Shown piece after piece: positions 12,924 to 24,340 of a DNA stretch of 64,000 nucleotides. The notes under the pieces were generated by a model, which searched no databases, had not been told where the DNA came from, and worked only from the letters and a program-made list of their open reading frames with translations. Origin of the DNA: Spiroplasma sabaudiense Ar-1343 (GTDB taxonomy: Bacteria > Bacillota_I > Bacilli_A > Mycoplasmatales > Mycoplasmataceae); the NCBI RefSeq assembly GCF_000565215.1, contig NZ_CP006934.1, positions 1 to 64,000 of the forward strand, written 5' to 3'. Positions within the stretch are counted from its first letter, which is position 1, and every line of letters starts with the position of its first letter. The translations under genes and the position numbers were made by a program.

Positions 12924-13646
12924 ATGAAAGTAGTTAACACAATCTTGGGTTATAAAGACCTTGTTTTAGTTCAAGACACAGATATGTTTCGGTTTTCTTT
13001 GGATACAATTCTTTTAGCTAGATTTGTTAAATTAAATTCAAAAACTAAAATGATTGCAGATTTTGGAACTAATAATGCTGTAATACCACTAATAATTTCA
13101 AAATACACAAATGCCAAAATAGTTGGCGTAGAAATTCAAAAAGATGCATTCAATATCGCGCTTGAAAATATTAAAAAAAACAATTTGCAAAGCAGAATCG
13201 AAGTTTTAAATCAAAATATCAAGGACTTTGCAAAATCACAAAATCACAATTTTGATATAGTAATTTGCAATCCGCCCTTTTTCAAGGTAAACGAGGGTTC
13301 AAATCTAAATGAGAAAAGCGAACTTCTAACACCTGCAAGGCACGAAACTCACATTAATCTTGAGGAAATCATTGCTTGTGCTGCTAAGTGTCTAAAACAA
13401 GGTGGTAGGTTTTCAATCGTCCATCGCGCAGAAAGGTTTGAAGAAATTTTAAACCACTTTAATAAATATGAAATTAAAGCAAAGAATTTACAATTTGTTT
13501 ATTCAAAAGCGGGTCAAAAAGCTAAAACTGTGCTGATTGATGGTATTTACCAAGGTAACTCTGGAATAACAATTTTACCACCATTAATCGCCCATTATGA
13601 TAACGGAGAATACACTAAAGAAGTCTTAGAATTGTTTGAGGATTAG
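12924..13646 (+). CDS. tRNA1(Val) (adenine-N6)-methyltransferase family protein (YabB/TrmN6-like)
   Basis: An S-adenosylmethionine-dependent N6-adenine methyltransferase, probably acting on tRNA. In the 240-residue product a short N-terminal segment (DTDMFRFSLDTILLA) typical of the TrmN6/YabB group precedes a Rossmann methyltransferase core. The core contains a DFGTNNAVIPL SAM-binding loop and the catalytic NPPF motif near 116-119. The canonical glycine-rich loop is changed (FGTNN rather than GxGxG). It starts immediately after the holB stop, which matches the Bacillus holB-yabB neighbourhood. Confidence 0.83.
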   Translation: MKVVNTILGYKDLVLVQDTDMFRFSLDTILLARFVKLNSKTKMIADFGTNNAVIPLIISKYTNAKIVGVEIQKDAFNIALENIKKNNLQSRIEVLNQNIKDFAKSQNHNFDIVICNPPFFKVNEGSNLNEKSELLTPARHETHINLEEIIACAAKCLKQGGRFSIVHRAERFEEILNHFNKYEIKAKNLQFVYSKAGQKAKTVLIDGIYQGNSGITILPPLIAHYDNGEYTKEVLELFED

Positions 13647-13649
13647 TTT

Positions 13650-14825
13650 ATGTTAAAAGAATTGGACTGAAAATCAAGATATTTAGTTGCTGTTTCTGGG
13701 GGCCCAGACAGCATTTTTCTTTTAACCAGAATTGTTGCTCACGAAAAATTTAAAAGTGAAAATTTTGTTATTTGCCATGTTAATTACAATTATCGATCAG
13801 ACTCAATAAAAGATCAAAAAATTGTTGAGCAACTTTGTCACAAATACAATTTAAGACTTGAGGTAATGAATTTACAAAAGGACTATAAAAATTTAAAAGA
13901 AAATTTTGAAGATTTTGCTAGAAACGTCCGCTATAATTTTTTTATTGATTGTGCTCAAAAGTTTAATATTTGAAACTTGCTAGTTGCTCATAACTTGAAT
14001 GATGTAATCGAAACTTATTTGCTACAAAAAATTAGAAATAACATTGTTGAAACTTATGGAATTGCGAAGATCAGTCACTACCAAAATTTAAAAATTATAA
14101 GACCGCTTTTAGAAAAAACTAAATCATCGATATTAAAAACCTTAGATTCAGAAAACATTGCTTATGCTATTGATTCAACTAATTTTGATGAAAAGTTTTT
14201 GCGAAATAAGATTCGCAAAAACTTAGAAGAATCAGAATTTCAATCTTACTCTCGAGAAATCAAGTTGGCAAATATAGAAATGAAAAAAATGCAGGTTAAA
14301 AGAGATCGGTTTCTCAAAGAAAATCAATCAGAAAATATTTTAAAAATAAATCAATTAGATAAGCAAAGCGATTTTTCTCAAAAAATGATAATTGCAAAAT
14401 TCATTCTAGAATCACCTTTTAAAGATGTTTTAGTTTTTAGTAAAAAAAAGTTGCTTTCTGAAATTCAAAAAATTTGTATTAGCACAAAACCTTTTATTTT
14501 AATAAAAACCAAGGATAATATAATCATGAAGGATTTTAACGAGTTAAAACTTATAAAAAAAACTGAGATTCAAACGAAAACTAATTTAGTTAATTCCGCC
14601 AAAGAACTCGGTGAATTTATCGATTTGGGGGAGGAATTTTTGATAACGCAAATTAATTTTCCTGTTTGAATTTCAAACGACTACAACAAATTCAAAACAA
14701 ACCCTAGATTTAACAACAAAACCCTATCAAAAATTTATAGTGGACGAAAAAAAAATTACTTTGATCGTCTAAAAATTTTTTTTATTTTAGATTATGAGCA
14801 AAAATCGATTTTATACATTTTTTAA
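13650..14825 (+). CDS. tilS: tRNA(Ile)-lysidine synthase
   Basis: TilS converts the wobble cytidine of the AUA-decoding tRNA-Ile to lysidine. The 391-residue product has the PP-loop ATP motif SGGPDS at residues 16-21, a HVNYNYR motif, and AHNLNDVIETYLLQ. The last differs from the usual AHHxDDxxETxL: the position before VIET is Asp but the preceding His-Asp pair is AsN-type here. RNKIR appears in the middle domain. Four TGA codons are Trp. It sits directly before ftsH, the widely conserved tilS-(hpt)-ftsH order, with hpt missing. Confidence 0.9.
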
Positions 14826-14856
14826 TATGCTTTTATTAATTGAATTAAAATGTTAT

Positions 14857-14862
14857 TATAAT
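14857..14862 (+). promoter_or_regulatory. -10 element for ftsH
   Basis: A perfect TATAAT 28 bp before the ftsH ATG, in the 64-bp gap after tilS. No good -35 at 16-18 bp spacing is seen. Confidence 0.5.
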
Positions 14863-14889
14863 AGTGATTTTTAGAAAATGGTGAATTAA

Positions 14890-16806
14890 ATGAAGAACAA
14901 AAAAATCAATTACTGGTGAATTATACTGCTATGTTTAGCATTAGTAATTATTGCAGCTTGAATATTTCAATCAATCGCTGGAACGCAAGAACAGCTAACA
15001 ATTGAAAGATTTCTTGAGCTATTAAATAGCCCAGATCACAGAATGTATAATGTCTCAATTGTTTATGGTCAAAACGGAGTTATTCAGATAAGCGGAATAC
15101 TTCAAAATAATGCCAACAATACCGTTAAACAATTCTTTTTAAATATGGGGGAAGGGCAATTTCAGGACTTACAAAATGAATCTCCAGCATTTAAGGCTTT
15201 TGTTCAAGGGGCACATGTCGTTGTAAATAGTGGATCATCAATACTTGGTGTATTTTTACAATTGCTACCATTTATATTATTAATTGTATTTTATGTAATA
15301 ATTTTCAGATCAATGAAAGGCGGAGCTGGAGCTGGTGGAGGCGTATTTGGTATGGGTAAAAACCGTGCCAGAGAAGCAAAATCAAATGTTAAATTTTCAG
15401 ACATCGCTGGGATTACAGAAGAAAAACAAGAACTATTAGAATTAGTTGATTATTTAAAAAACCCTAAAAAATATGACGATCAAGGCGCTAGAGCTCCTAA
15501 AGGAGTTCTAATGGAAGGTCCACCAGGAACTGGTAAAACCCTATTAGCTAAAGCTGTTGCCGGTGAAGCTGGTGTTGCGTTTTTCTCAATTTCTGGTTCT
15601 GAATTTGAAGAAATGTTTGTTGGTGTAGGAGCGAGCCGTGTTCGTGAAATGTTCTCAGAAGCGAAAAAAGCGGCACCCTGCATTATTTTCATTGATGAAA
15701 TTGATGCTGTTGGTCGTAAACGTAGCCAGTCAATTGGTAGTGGAACAAGCGAACAAACTTTAAACCAACTTTTAGTTGAAATGGATGGTTTTGGAACTAA
15801 TTCAGGGGTAATTGTAATGGCTGCTACAAATAGAGTTGATGTCTTAGATGCTGCGCTGTTAAGACCTGGTCGTTTCGACAGAACAATCCAAATCTCACTT
15901 CCCGATATTAGAGAGCGTGAAGCCATTTTAAAACTTCATTCTAAAAATAAAATAATATCACCATCAATCGATTGAAAAAGAATTGCTGAAAGAACCCCTG
16001 GATTCTCAGGAGCTCAGTTAGAAAACGTTTTAAACGAGGCTGCAATACTTGTGGTTCGTGAAGGTAAGAAATTAATTGGTTTGGCAGAAATTGATGAAGC
16101 AATCGATCGTGTTGTTGGGGGACCTGCTAAAAAATCTCGTGCAATGACAATGATGGACAAAGACATTGTTTCATACCATGAAGCGGGTCATGCAGTAATT
16201 GGATTGAAACTTGAAAGTGCAAGTAAAGTTCAAAAAGTAACAATAATACCTCGTGGTAATGCGGGAGGATACACAATTATGACTCCAAAGGATGAAAGTG
16301 TTTTCTCTTCAAAAGAGGACCTCTTTGCATCCATTACTGGTTATCTTGGTGGTCGTGCGGCTGAAGAATTTATATTTGGAAAAAATAAAATTACAACAGG
16401 AGCACATGACGATTTAGATAAGGCAACAAACATTGCTCGAAGAATGGTAACTCAGTTTGGGATGTCAACTTTAGGATTGACAAAATTTGTCACAATGTCT
16501 GAGGAAGCTTTTGGTCAAACCAAAGGGGTCTATTCAGATGAAACCGCATTAAAAATTGACTTAGAAATTCAAAAAATGCTTGAAGCGTGTTATAAGTCGG
16601 CTTTTGATATTATTAAATCTAATAAAAAAACTCTGGAACTAATTGCTGAATCACTTCGTGTTTTAGAAACAATTACAGCAGAGCAAATTGATTACATTAA
16701 TGAAAAAAATAAATTACCAAAAGAAGTCGAAGAAGAAAAACTTCGCCAAGAAGAGTATAAAAGAAAAGAAGAAAATGGGGAAATCTTAGAATTTACCCCA
16801 GATTAA
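14890..16806 (+). CDS. ftsH: ATP-dependent zinc metalloprotease FtsH
   Basis: FtsH is a membrane-anchored AAA+ protease that degrades misfolded membrane proteins. The 638-residue product has two transmembrane helices (about 9-28 and 117-140) flanking an extracytoplasmic segment. It also has Walker A GPPGTGKT (210-217), the second region of homology near 310, and the zinc site HEAGH (430-434). The sequence is glycine-rich after TM2 ([11 protein letters not shown]). TGA codons occur at three Trp positions. The start ATG 14890 gives the standard short cytoplasmic N-terminus. Confidence 0.96.
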
Positions 16807-16832
16807 AAAAGGTCTGTTTTTGCAGACCTTTT
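16807..16832 (+). terminator. ftsH terminator
   Basis: A perfect 10-bp stem (16807-16816 with 16823-16832), a 6-nt loop, and an AT-rich 3' side directly after the ftsH stop. Confidence 0.85.
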
Positions 16833-16840
16833 GCTAAAAT
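16832..16840 (+). promoter_or_regulatory. Extended -10 promoter for hslO
   Basis: TGCTAAAAT fits an extended -10 element. It lies directly after the ftsH terminator and 24 bp before the hslO ATG. Confidence 0.5.
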
Positions 16841-16863
16841 TATAGAAAAGAATAGAGGTTTTT

Positions 16864-17721
16864 ATGGATCTAGAAGTTAGAGCGCTAAGCCAAAGCCATA
16901 ATTTAAAAATTAGTATTGTTGATTTAAGCGAATCAGTTCAGGAGATAATTAAGCTCCAAGATAGTAACTCTTTGGCCAGTATTGCCTTAGGAAAATTAGT
17001 TATTGCCAATTGCTTAATTGGGGCTGATTTAAAGGAAAATAATAAAGTTACTTCAAATATTAATGGGGCTGGCCTTGCAGGAACCATGATAGCTGAATTT
17101 CAAAATAAAACAGTTCGAGGCTATATTCAAGTTCCAAATTTTGATTTAAATGAAATTAAAGAAAAAGATGGAAGTCCTTTGAGCCAAGTCGTTGGAAAAA
17201 TTGGCTTTTTGCAAGTTTCAAAAGATATTAATATGAAAGAACCGTATATTTCAAAAGTTCAAATTGTCAATGGTGAGATAAATATTGACTATATGTACCT
17301 ATTAAATCAAAGCGATCAAGTTCCGTCTTTAATATCAAGTTTAGTGGAACTAAATGAGGCCAACGAAGTAATAAAAGCCGCTGGAATTATGATTCAAATG
17401 CTGCCTGGACACAGTGAAGCTGATATTGAGTTTTTAGAAGAAAAACTCGGCTCTCTGGACCACCTTCTAGATACCTTAAAAAAAACAACTGTTTATGAAG
17501 AGTTAATAAAAGATATTGCAAGCGATGCTAAAATACTTGAAGTTAATCAATTAAAATACAAGTGTACTTGTTCAAAAGATAAAGTACTTGCAACAATTTT
17601 ATTGCTTGGCGAAGATGAACTGCAAAATATCATTAACACTGATGAGTTTGTTGAAGTTGTGTGCGATTTTTGTAAATTAAAGTATAATATTTCAGGAGAA
17701 GAAATTAAAAAAATTATTTAA
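16864..17721 (+). CDS. hslO: Redox-regulated chaperone Hsp33
   Basis: Hsp33 is a holdase chaperone switched on when oxidation releases its zinc. The 285-residue product matches the usual ~290. The zinc-binding cysteines are intact in the C-terminal domain: Cys234-X-Cys236 and Cys267-X2-Cys270. The core has SNINGAGLAGTMIAE-like and GYIQVPNFD segments. AGAGG precedes ATG 16864. It follows ftsH, as in Bacillus (ftsH-coaX-hslO) with coaX missing. Confidence 0.94.
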   Translation: MDLEVRALSQSHNLKISIVDLSESVQEIIKLQDSNSLASIALGKLVIANCLIGADLKENNKVTSNINGAGLAGTMIAEFQNKTVRGYIQVPNFDLNEIKEKDGSPLSQVVGKIGFLQVSKDINMKEPYISKVQIVNGEINIDYMYLLNQSDQVPSLISSLVELNEANEVIKAAGIMIQMLPGHSEADIEFLEEKLGSLDHLLDTLKKTTVYEELIKDIASDAKILEVNQLKYKCTCSKDKVLATILLLGEDELQNIINTDEFVEVVCDFCKLKYNISGEEIKKII

Positions 17722-17767
17722 CTCAAAATATGATATCATTTTAAAAAGAAATAATAAGGAGAAAAAT

Positions 17768-18706
17768 ATGAACAATAAAGAAAAAAATGTTGCCATCAAT
17801 CCAGAAGGAGAATTCGAAGTAAGAAATCCAGAAAGCGAATTTATTGTAACAGAACCCTTTATTACATCCGAAGAAGGTGTTAAGGCTATCAAAGCTAAAA
17901 ATAAACATCAAAAACAATTAACAAATAAATATTCAAAACAAATCCTTGAGGGAAAAGTTGTTTCTACTTCGGGTTCAAAACCCTATTTAGACAAAAATGT
18001 TATTGAACTTGTTGGGGTAAAAAAATCATATGTAACTGGTGATGTTGAAACTCCGGTTTTAAAAGGTGTAGACATAACTTTTAAAAAAGGAAGTTTTATA
18101 GTGATTTTGGGACCATCAGGTTCAGGAAAAACCACACTGCTTAATTTAATTTCTGGTCTTGACAAAACTAGTGAAGGTGATGTTTTTGTTCTTGGTTCAA
18201 ACTTATCTCTATTAAAAGATTCGCATTTAACAAAATTTAGAAGAGACAATGTGGGTTTTATTTTTCAACAATACAACTTGTTGGCTAACTTAACTGCTAA
18301 AGAAAATGCAGAAGTTGGAGAAAATTTAAGTAAAAACAAAAACAAAGATATGACAATTGAAGACATTTTTGAAACAATTGGAATGAAAGAACAAATGAAC
18401 AAATATCCACACCAAATGTCGGGTGGTCAACAACAAAGGGTTTCGATCGCCAGAGCCTTGGCTAAAAATCCTGATATCTTATTTGGAGATGAACCTACTG
18501 GTGCATTGGATGAGGAAATGGGCCGAAAGGTTTTAGAAATTTTAATCCAAGTAAATGCTAAATATAAAACAACAGTTATTATTGTAACTCATAACCCAAA
18601 TATTGCAGATATTGCAAACACTGTGGTTCATGTTCGTAATGGATTGATCGACGAAGTTAAAAACAATCCCAAACCAAAAAAACCTTCAGAAATTGATTGA
18701 TCATAA
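17768..18706 (+). CDS. ABC transporter ATP-binding protein (MacB/LolD type)
   Basis: The ATPase of an ABC transporter. The 312-residue product has a ~77-residue charged, probably disordered N-terminal extension. A complete nucleotide-binding domain follows: Walker A GPSGSGKTT (about 115-123), Q-loop FQQYNLL, signature MSGGQQQRVSIARAL near 218, Walker B and D-loop ILFGDEPTGALD, and the H-loop THN. The LNLISGLDKTSEGDVFVLG segment is typical of the MacB/LolD/YknY branch, which works with FtsX-type permeases. No permease is adjacent, so its partner is encoded elsewhere. The frame ends at TAA 18704-18706, after a TGA Trp codon. Confidence 0.9.
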
Positions 18707-18708
18707 AA

Positions 18709-18755
18709 AAAACAACGTTTACCGCAGTTCTAAGCTTTTAAACGTTGTTTTATTT
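18709..18755 (+). terminator. Terminator after the ABC ATPase gene
   Basis: A 13-bp perfect stem (18709-18721 with 18739-18751) around a 17-nt loop, with a T-rich 3' side. Confidence 0.8.
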
Positions 18756-18788
18756 TTAAAACCATTTAAAATTTTTTAACAAAAAGTA

Positions 18789-18794
18789 TATAAT
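18789..18794 (+). promoter_or_regulatory. -10 element of the 18.8 kb gene run
   Basis: A perfect TATAAT 24 bp before the ATG at 18818 and downstream of a strong terminator, so it likely starts the DUF1904-dus-lysS unit. The -35 is weak. Confidence 0.5.
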
Positions 18795-18817
18795 AATGAA
18801 AAGAATGGAGAATTTAA

Positions 18818-19126
18818 ATGCCAATATTTAATTTTTATGGAACAAACGAAGAAGTTGTAAAAAAATTTGCAGCTAAATCGTCAGAATTAGCATTGAACTT
18901 AAATGCCCCAGAACAAGCTTTTTCTTTTTGAAATATAACATCAATCTCGACAAACACAAATCTTGTTAAAATTGAGATAAAGTGAAAAAAACGCGAAGAA
19001 GCAATGAAGGCATGGGTCTCTGATTTATTGCAAAACTTTTTCACACAAATAGATTCTAAAAAAGAAACTGTTGTAATTTTTTCAGAAATCGATGATAACT
19101 ACTACAAGTCTGGTAAAAAATCTTAA
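18818..19126 (+). CDS. Small DUF1904-like (tautomerase-fold) protein
   Basis: A 102-residue protein of unknown function. It begins MPIFNFYG, and the N-terminal Met-Pro followed by alternating beta and alpha segments recalls the DUF1904 family, which is related to tautomerases. I base this on overall pattern and length only. Two TGA codons are Trp. GGAG precedes the ATG. Its stop overlaps the dus start by one base (TAATG), so the two genes are translationally coupled. Confidence 0.6.
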
Positions 19127-20094
19127 TGAAAATTGGTGATATTGAGATTAATGGACTTGCCGTTCTAGGACCGATGGCTGGAACAACGAATGCCGCATTT
19201 AGAATAATTTGTAAAGAAAATGGAGCAAATTTAGTATTTGCTGAAATGGTTAGTTCTGAAGGCTTGGTTCATGGCAATAAAAAATCTTTTGAGATGATTA
19301 AGGTTGAAGAAATTGAACACCCAATCACATTACAGATTTTTGGCTTCGATTTAAAGTCATTTGTCAAAGCTGCTCAAATGGTAAATAAGGAATCAAATTG
19401 CGATATTATTGATATAAATATGGGATGTCCAGCACCAAAAGTTGCTGTAAAAAGTCAGGCTGGAGCAAACCTTCTCAAATATCCAGAGAAAATTTATGAA
19501 ATTGTAAAAGAAGTTGTTAAAGTCGTCAACAAACCCGTCACTGTCAAATTGCGAATTGGGTGAGATGAAAGTTGTAAAAACGTTGTTGAAATCGCCAAAT
19601 TGTGTGAAGCTGCAGGCGCTAGTGCCCTTACCATCCACGGGCGAACAAGAGCACAATTTTTTACCGGTAAGGCAGACTGAAGTTACATAAAAATGGTAAA
19701 AGATGCCGTTAAGATTCCGATTATTGGTAACGGAGACGTCGTTGATGGTCCTAGTGCTTTGAAAATGCTAAAGGAAACAAATTGTGACGCAGTTATGGTT
19801 GCTCGCGCAGCCCAAGGAAATCCATGAATTTTTAAACAAATTAATCACTTTTTAGAAACACGTGAAGAACTTGGACCACCAACATTTGAGGAATGAAAAA
19901 ATGTTGTAATAAGACACACTAAACTTCTAATTGAAATGAAGGGTGAAGATTTAGGGGTCAGAGAAATGCGTAAGCAAATTTTATGATACCTTGCGGTTCT
20001 CCCTAAAAATGATAAAATAATGGAAATGAAAAAGATTTGTGTTAAAGTTGAAACTTTAAATGATATTTTGGCATTAATAAATCTTTACGAATAA
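19126..20094 (+). CDS. dus: tRNA-dihydrouridine synthase
   Basis: A flavoprotein that reduces uridines in the tRNA D-loop to dihydrouridine. The 322-residue product is a TIM barrel beginning LGPMAGTTNAAFR, with the catalytic cysteine at 101 in NMGCPAPKV. HGRTRAQFFTGKADW, IPIIGNGDV and MVARAAQGNPWIF follow, all DusB-type signatures. Five TGA codons are Trp. In Bacillus a DusB gene lies just before lysS, the same arrangement as here. Confidence 0.94.
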
Positions 20095-20104
20095 AGGAGA
20101 TTAT

Positions 20105-21613
<1,509 letters not shown>

Positions 21614-21615
21614 GA

Positions 21616-22620
21616 ATGAAGTATGGCATAAGTTTAGGTTATAGTTCAAAACTAGATAAGTTGGAAACAATTAAGGGAATAAGTGAAATTAAAAAAAAGT
21701 TAAAGACAAAATTAATTGAAAAAAATCTTTTACTAGAAATTAATCCAGCAATTGTTACAAATAAATCACTTTGACTAAATGATGACTTTCAAGGAACTCA
21801 AAGAGCAATTGATTTTGACATTTTGGAGCAAAGTTTTTATGGTGAGTTATTACAATCTAACAATAAGTACCGTAGATATTTGTTAATGAAAAACGATTTG
21901 AAAAATGTCGGTGATGGTTTTATTTCAGATTTTTCTTGTGTTAAAAGGGATGTAAAAACAAGTAACACTATTTCGAATGTTTACGATGAGATTGGTTTTG
22001 AAATAGTTGTAAATAACTACGATTCATCTAATTTAAATGAATTTGTTGTTGGACTTTATAGTCAAATACTTATGATAAGTGATGAAATTAAGGAATTATA
22101 TCCAAAACTTCAAAGAGTGCAATTATCAAATGAACTAACTTTCATTAGTTTTACAAAATTAAAAAGCTTATACCCATTTCTCTCTTTTAGAGAACGACTG
22201 AATCGTTTTGGAAGAGAGAATGGTAGTTTTGCATTAACAAATTTTGTAAAAAAATTATTTAACTCAAAAGAATTAAATAATTTTTCTGAAGATGTTTTTG
22301 ACTTTAATTCCTATATAAAGTTGTATGCCTATAATTCGATAACAGAAACATCGATTTCAATCGCTTACATTGGTTATTCAGTAGATCGAGAAATCCTTCA
22401 AGAGCAAAACCGGCTTTTAAAAGAAAATTTCAAAACTAAAACTGGGTTTAATCACTTAGTAACAACAGAAAAACTACCACTAACTTTAACAGGGGGAATA
22501 TTCCTGTCAAAACTCACGATGCTAATTTTAGAAAAAAATCACATCGCGGAAGTACAATCATCAATTTGACCAAAAGAATTCGAGATTTTTTGTCAAAAAA
22601 ACAATATAAATATTTTTTAG
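21616..22620 (+). CDS. Aspartate-ammonia ligase (AsnA)-like protein, possibly catalytically altered
   Basis: A 334-residue protein whose whole length can be aligned by eye with asparagine synthetase A (AsnA, ~330 residues, class II synthetase fold). An N-terminal LIEKNLLLEINPAIVTN is followed by LNDDFQG, which matches the family's QDNLSG. The C-terminus LTGGIFLSKLTMLILEKNHIAEVQSSIWP matches [28 protein letters not shown] of the E. coli enzyme. By the same alignment, several arginines of the active site appear replaced (Arg100-like to Lys, Arg255-like to Ser, Arg299-like to Lys). It may therefore be a diverged synthetase or a non-catalytic paralog. It starts 2 bp after lysS, in the same operon. 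Confidence 0.7.
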
Positions 22621-22647
22621 TTTATAAAGTTCGAAGGGTGGTAAAAA

Positions 22648-23283
22648 ATGACTTCAGTAATTATAGTAGCATCGGGCAATAGCGACCGCTTTGGAAAAGA
22701 AGACAAGTTACTTTCTAAAATTGGTAATGATGCAGTAATTCAAAAAACTTGCCAATTATTTTTACAAGAAAATGAAATTGAAAAAATCATTGTTGTTTGT
22801 AAATTTGAGATTGAAAAACATATTCGTGAGGTATTTAAAAATAATGAAAAAATCGTTTTCACTAATGGAGGCTGCACTAGATCTGACTCAGTTAAAAAGG
22901 GATTAAAAATTTGTAAAACCCCGAAAGTTCTAATCCATGATGGAGCAAGACCATTTGCTTCACAAAGACTTTTAAATAAAATCTTGCAAGAAACAAAACG
23001 AAATGATGCTGTGGTTCCTTGAATTCCAGTGACAAATACATTAAAAAAAATTAATCCCCAAATTCAGACTCTAAATCGTGAGGATTTTATTCAAACTCAA
23101 ACTCCTCAAGGGTTCTCAACTAAAATTATTAAACTAGCATACAAAAAATCTGACAGAGATGATTTCTTTGATGACTGCGAGGCTGTTGAAAATTTAAAAT
23201 TAAAAGTGAGAATAAAATTAGTTGAAGGAGAAATAAGTAACAAAAAAATCACCTTTATTGAAGATTTATCCCCAAACACTTAA
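22648..23283 (+). CDS. ispD: IspD-family cytidylyltransferase
   Basis: A nucleotidyltransferase that transfers CMP to a polyol phosphate. IspD uses methylerythritol phosphate and TarI uses ribitol phosphate. The 211-residue product has a nucleotide-binding N-terminus VASGNSDRFGKEDKLL, NGGCTRSDSVKKGL, the metal-binding DGARPF, and QTPQGF, all family hallmarks. The usual AAGxGxRMG loop is altered. One TGA is Trp. No other methylerythritol-pathway gene is in the window, so the true substrate cannot be decided here. SD is AAGGGTGG. Confidence 0.82.
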
Positions 23284-23302
23284 TTTTTATCAAAAAATAA
23301 TA

Positions 23303-23308
23303 TATAAT
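23303..23308 (+). promoter_or_regulatory. -10 element of the rpsF operon
   Basis: A perfect TATAAT that would start transcription just before the structured rpsF leader. Confidence 0.5.
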
Positions 23309-23316
23309 TTTTAAGC

Positions 23317-23370
23317 GAGTTAATAAAAAATTAACTCCTTGCCTTTTAGTAGGCCGTAGACCATAAGGAG
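23317..23370 (+). promoter_or_regulatory. Candidate S6:S18 autoregulatory leader before rpsF
   Basis: Two consecutive structures are visible. An 8-bp hairpin comes first (23317-23324 with 23330-23337). A second element follows, with CCTT (23337-23340) pairing AAGG (23365-23368) around a nested GCCT/AGGC hairpin (23341-23354) and an unpaired CCG-containing strand. The outer stem uses the AAGG of the rpsF Shine-Dalgarno, so folding would hide it. This fits the known bacterial mRNA motif bound by the S6:S18 complex, and both proteins are encoded in this operon. Binding is inferred. Confidence 0.6.
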
Positions 23371-23378
23371 AATAAAAC

Positions 23379-23840
23379 ATGGTAAGAAAATATGAAATCA
23401 TGTATATCCTTGACCAAGACACAACAGAGGTAAAAGATATACAGTCTAAATTGCATGCAATTCTAGAAACTAACGGGGGAAAAATTATTGAATCTTCTGA
23501 CTGGGGGCTAAAAAACTTTGCTTACGAAATCAATCGTAAAGAAAAAGGATACTACACAGTTTTGATTACTGAAACTTCTTCAGAAAATATCAATGAATTT
23601 CAACGTATTGCAAAAATCGATAAGAATGTAGTTCGAGTAATGGTTATAAACACTGAATCTGAAAAAAGATACGAACAAACAACAAAATTATCAAAAACAG
23701 ATATGACAAAATATAAAGAAGAGAAACGTGCTCCAAAGCCATTTGAAAAACGCTTTAATCGTGAAGGTTATAAAGGGCCCAACACAACACCAACAAGTTC
23801 TGAGCAAAAAGTAGAAAAAATCGAAAAAGAAGTAGAATAA
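23379..23840 (+). CDS. rpsF: Ribosomal protein S6
   Basis: S6 is a small-subunit platform protein that binds 16S rRNA together with S18. The 153-residue product has the S6 fold in residues 1-~95 (RKYEIMYIL, GLKNFAYEINRKEKGYY) and a charged, low-complexity C-terminal tail of ~55 residues. The tail is longer than in Bacillus. SD is AAGGAG. It is first in the conserved rpsF-ssb-rpsR operon and is probably autoregulated through the leader at 23317-23370. Confidence 0.95.
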   Translation: MVRKYEIMYILDQDTTEVKDIQSKLHAILETNGGKIIESSDWGLKNFAYEINRKEKGYYTVLITETSSENINEFQRIAKIDKNVVRVMVINTESEKRYEQTTKLSKTDMTKYKEEKRAPKPFEKRFNREGYKGPNTTPTSSEQKVEKIEKEVE

Positions 23841-23855
23841 GCGAGGCATGAAATA

Positions 23856-24326
23856 ATGAATCAAGTTCAATTGATCGGTCGTATTACCAAAGATTTAGAA
23901 TTAAGAAACTCTTCGGCAGGAAAATCTTTTGTTGCTTTTACTTTAGCGGTTAGTTCATATAGTTCAGGGAAGGAATTCACAAACTTTATTCCTTGCTTCG
24001 CTTGAGAACGAAGTGCTGAAAATATGGCAAAATATTTATCAAAGGGTAGCTTAATTGCGGTTGAAGGTTCTATAAGTGCTAGAAGTGAAAACAAAGACGG
24101 TGTTTATCAAAACATTGTAACTGTAACTGCTCAAAGAGTTGAATTTCTAGAATCACGTAATTCGAATCAAAGCAGAGATTTTGAACCAGTTCAAGATTTT
24201 AACCCACAGCCAAATTCAAATTTTGATTTAGATGTTGTTAATAATTTCTCTGCAAACGAGAATAAGGAAACACCAGTGAAACAATCATTTTCAAATGATG
24301 ATGATGATTCAATTTTATGAGATTAA
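23856..24326 (+). CDS. ssb: Single-stranded DNA-binding protein
   Basis: SSB coats single-stranded DNA during replication and repair and recruits partners through its tail. The 156-residue product has an OB-fold N-terminus ([35 protein letters not shown]), a Asn/Phe/Gln-rich linker, and an acidic tip DDDDSILWD. The tip follows the usual DDDIPF-type interaction motif loosely, with the penultimate aromatic being a TGA-encoded Trp. It lies between rpsF and rpsR, the standard position. Confidence 0.94.
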
Positions 24327-24340
24327 AGGAAAAAGAAAAA

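Noticed and set aside
15480-15926. Antisense ORF across ftsH (148 codons)
   Set aside because: Opposite strand of the strongly conserved FtsH AAA+ domain. Its composition is a mirror of ftsH.
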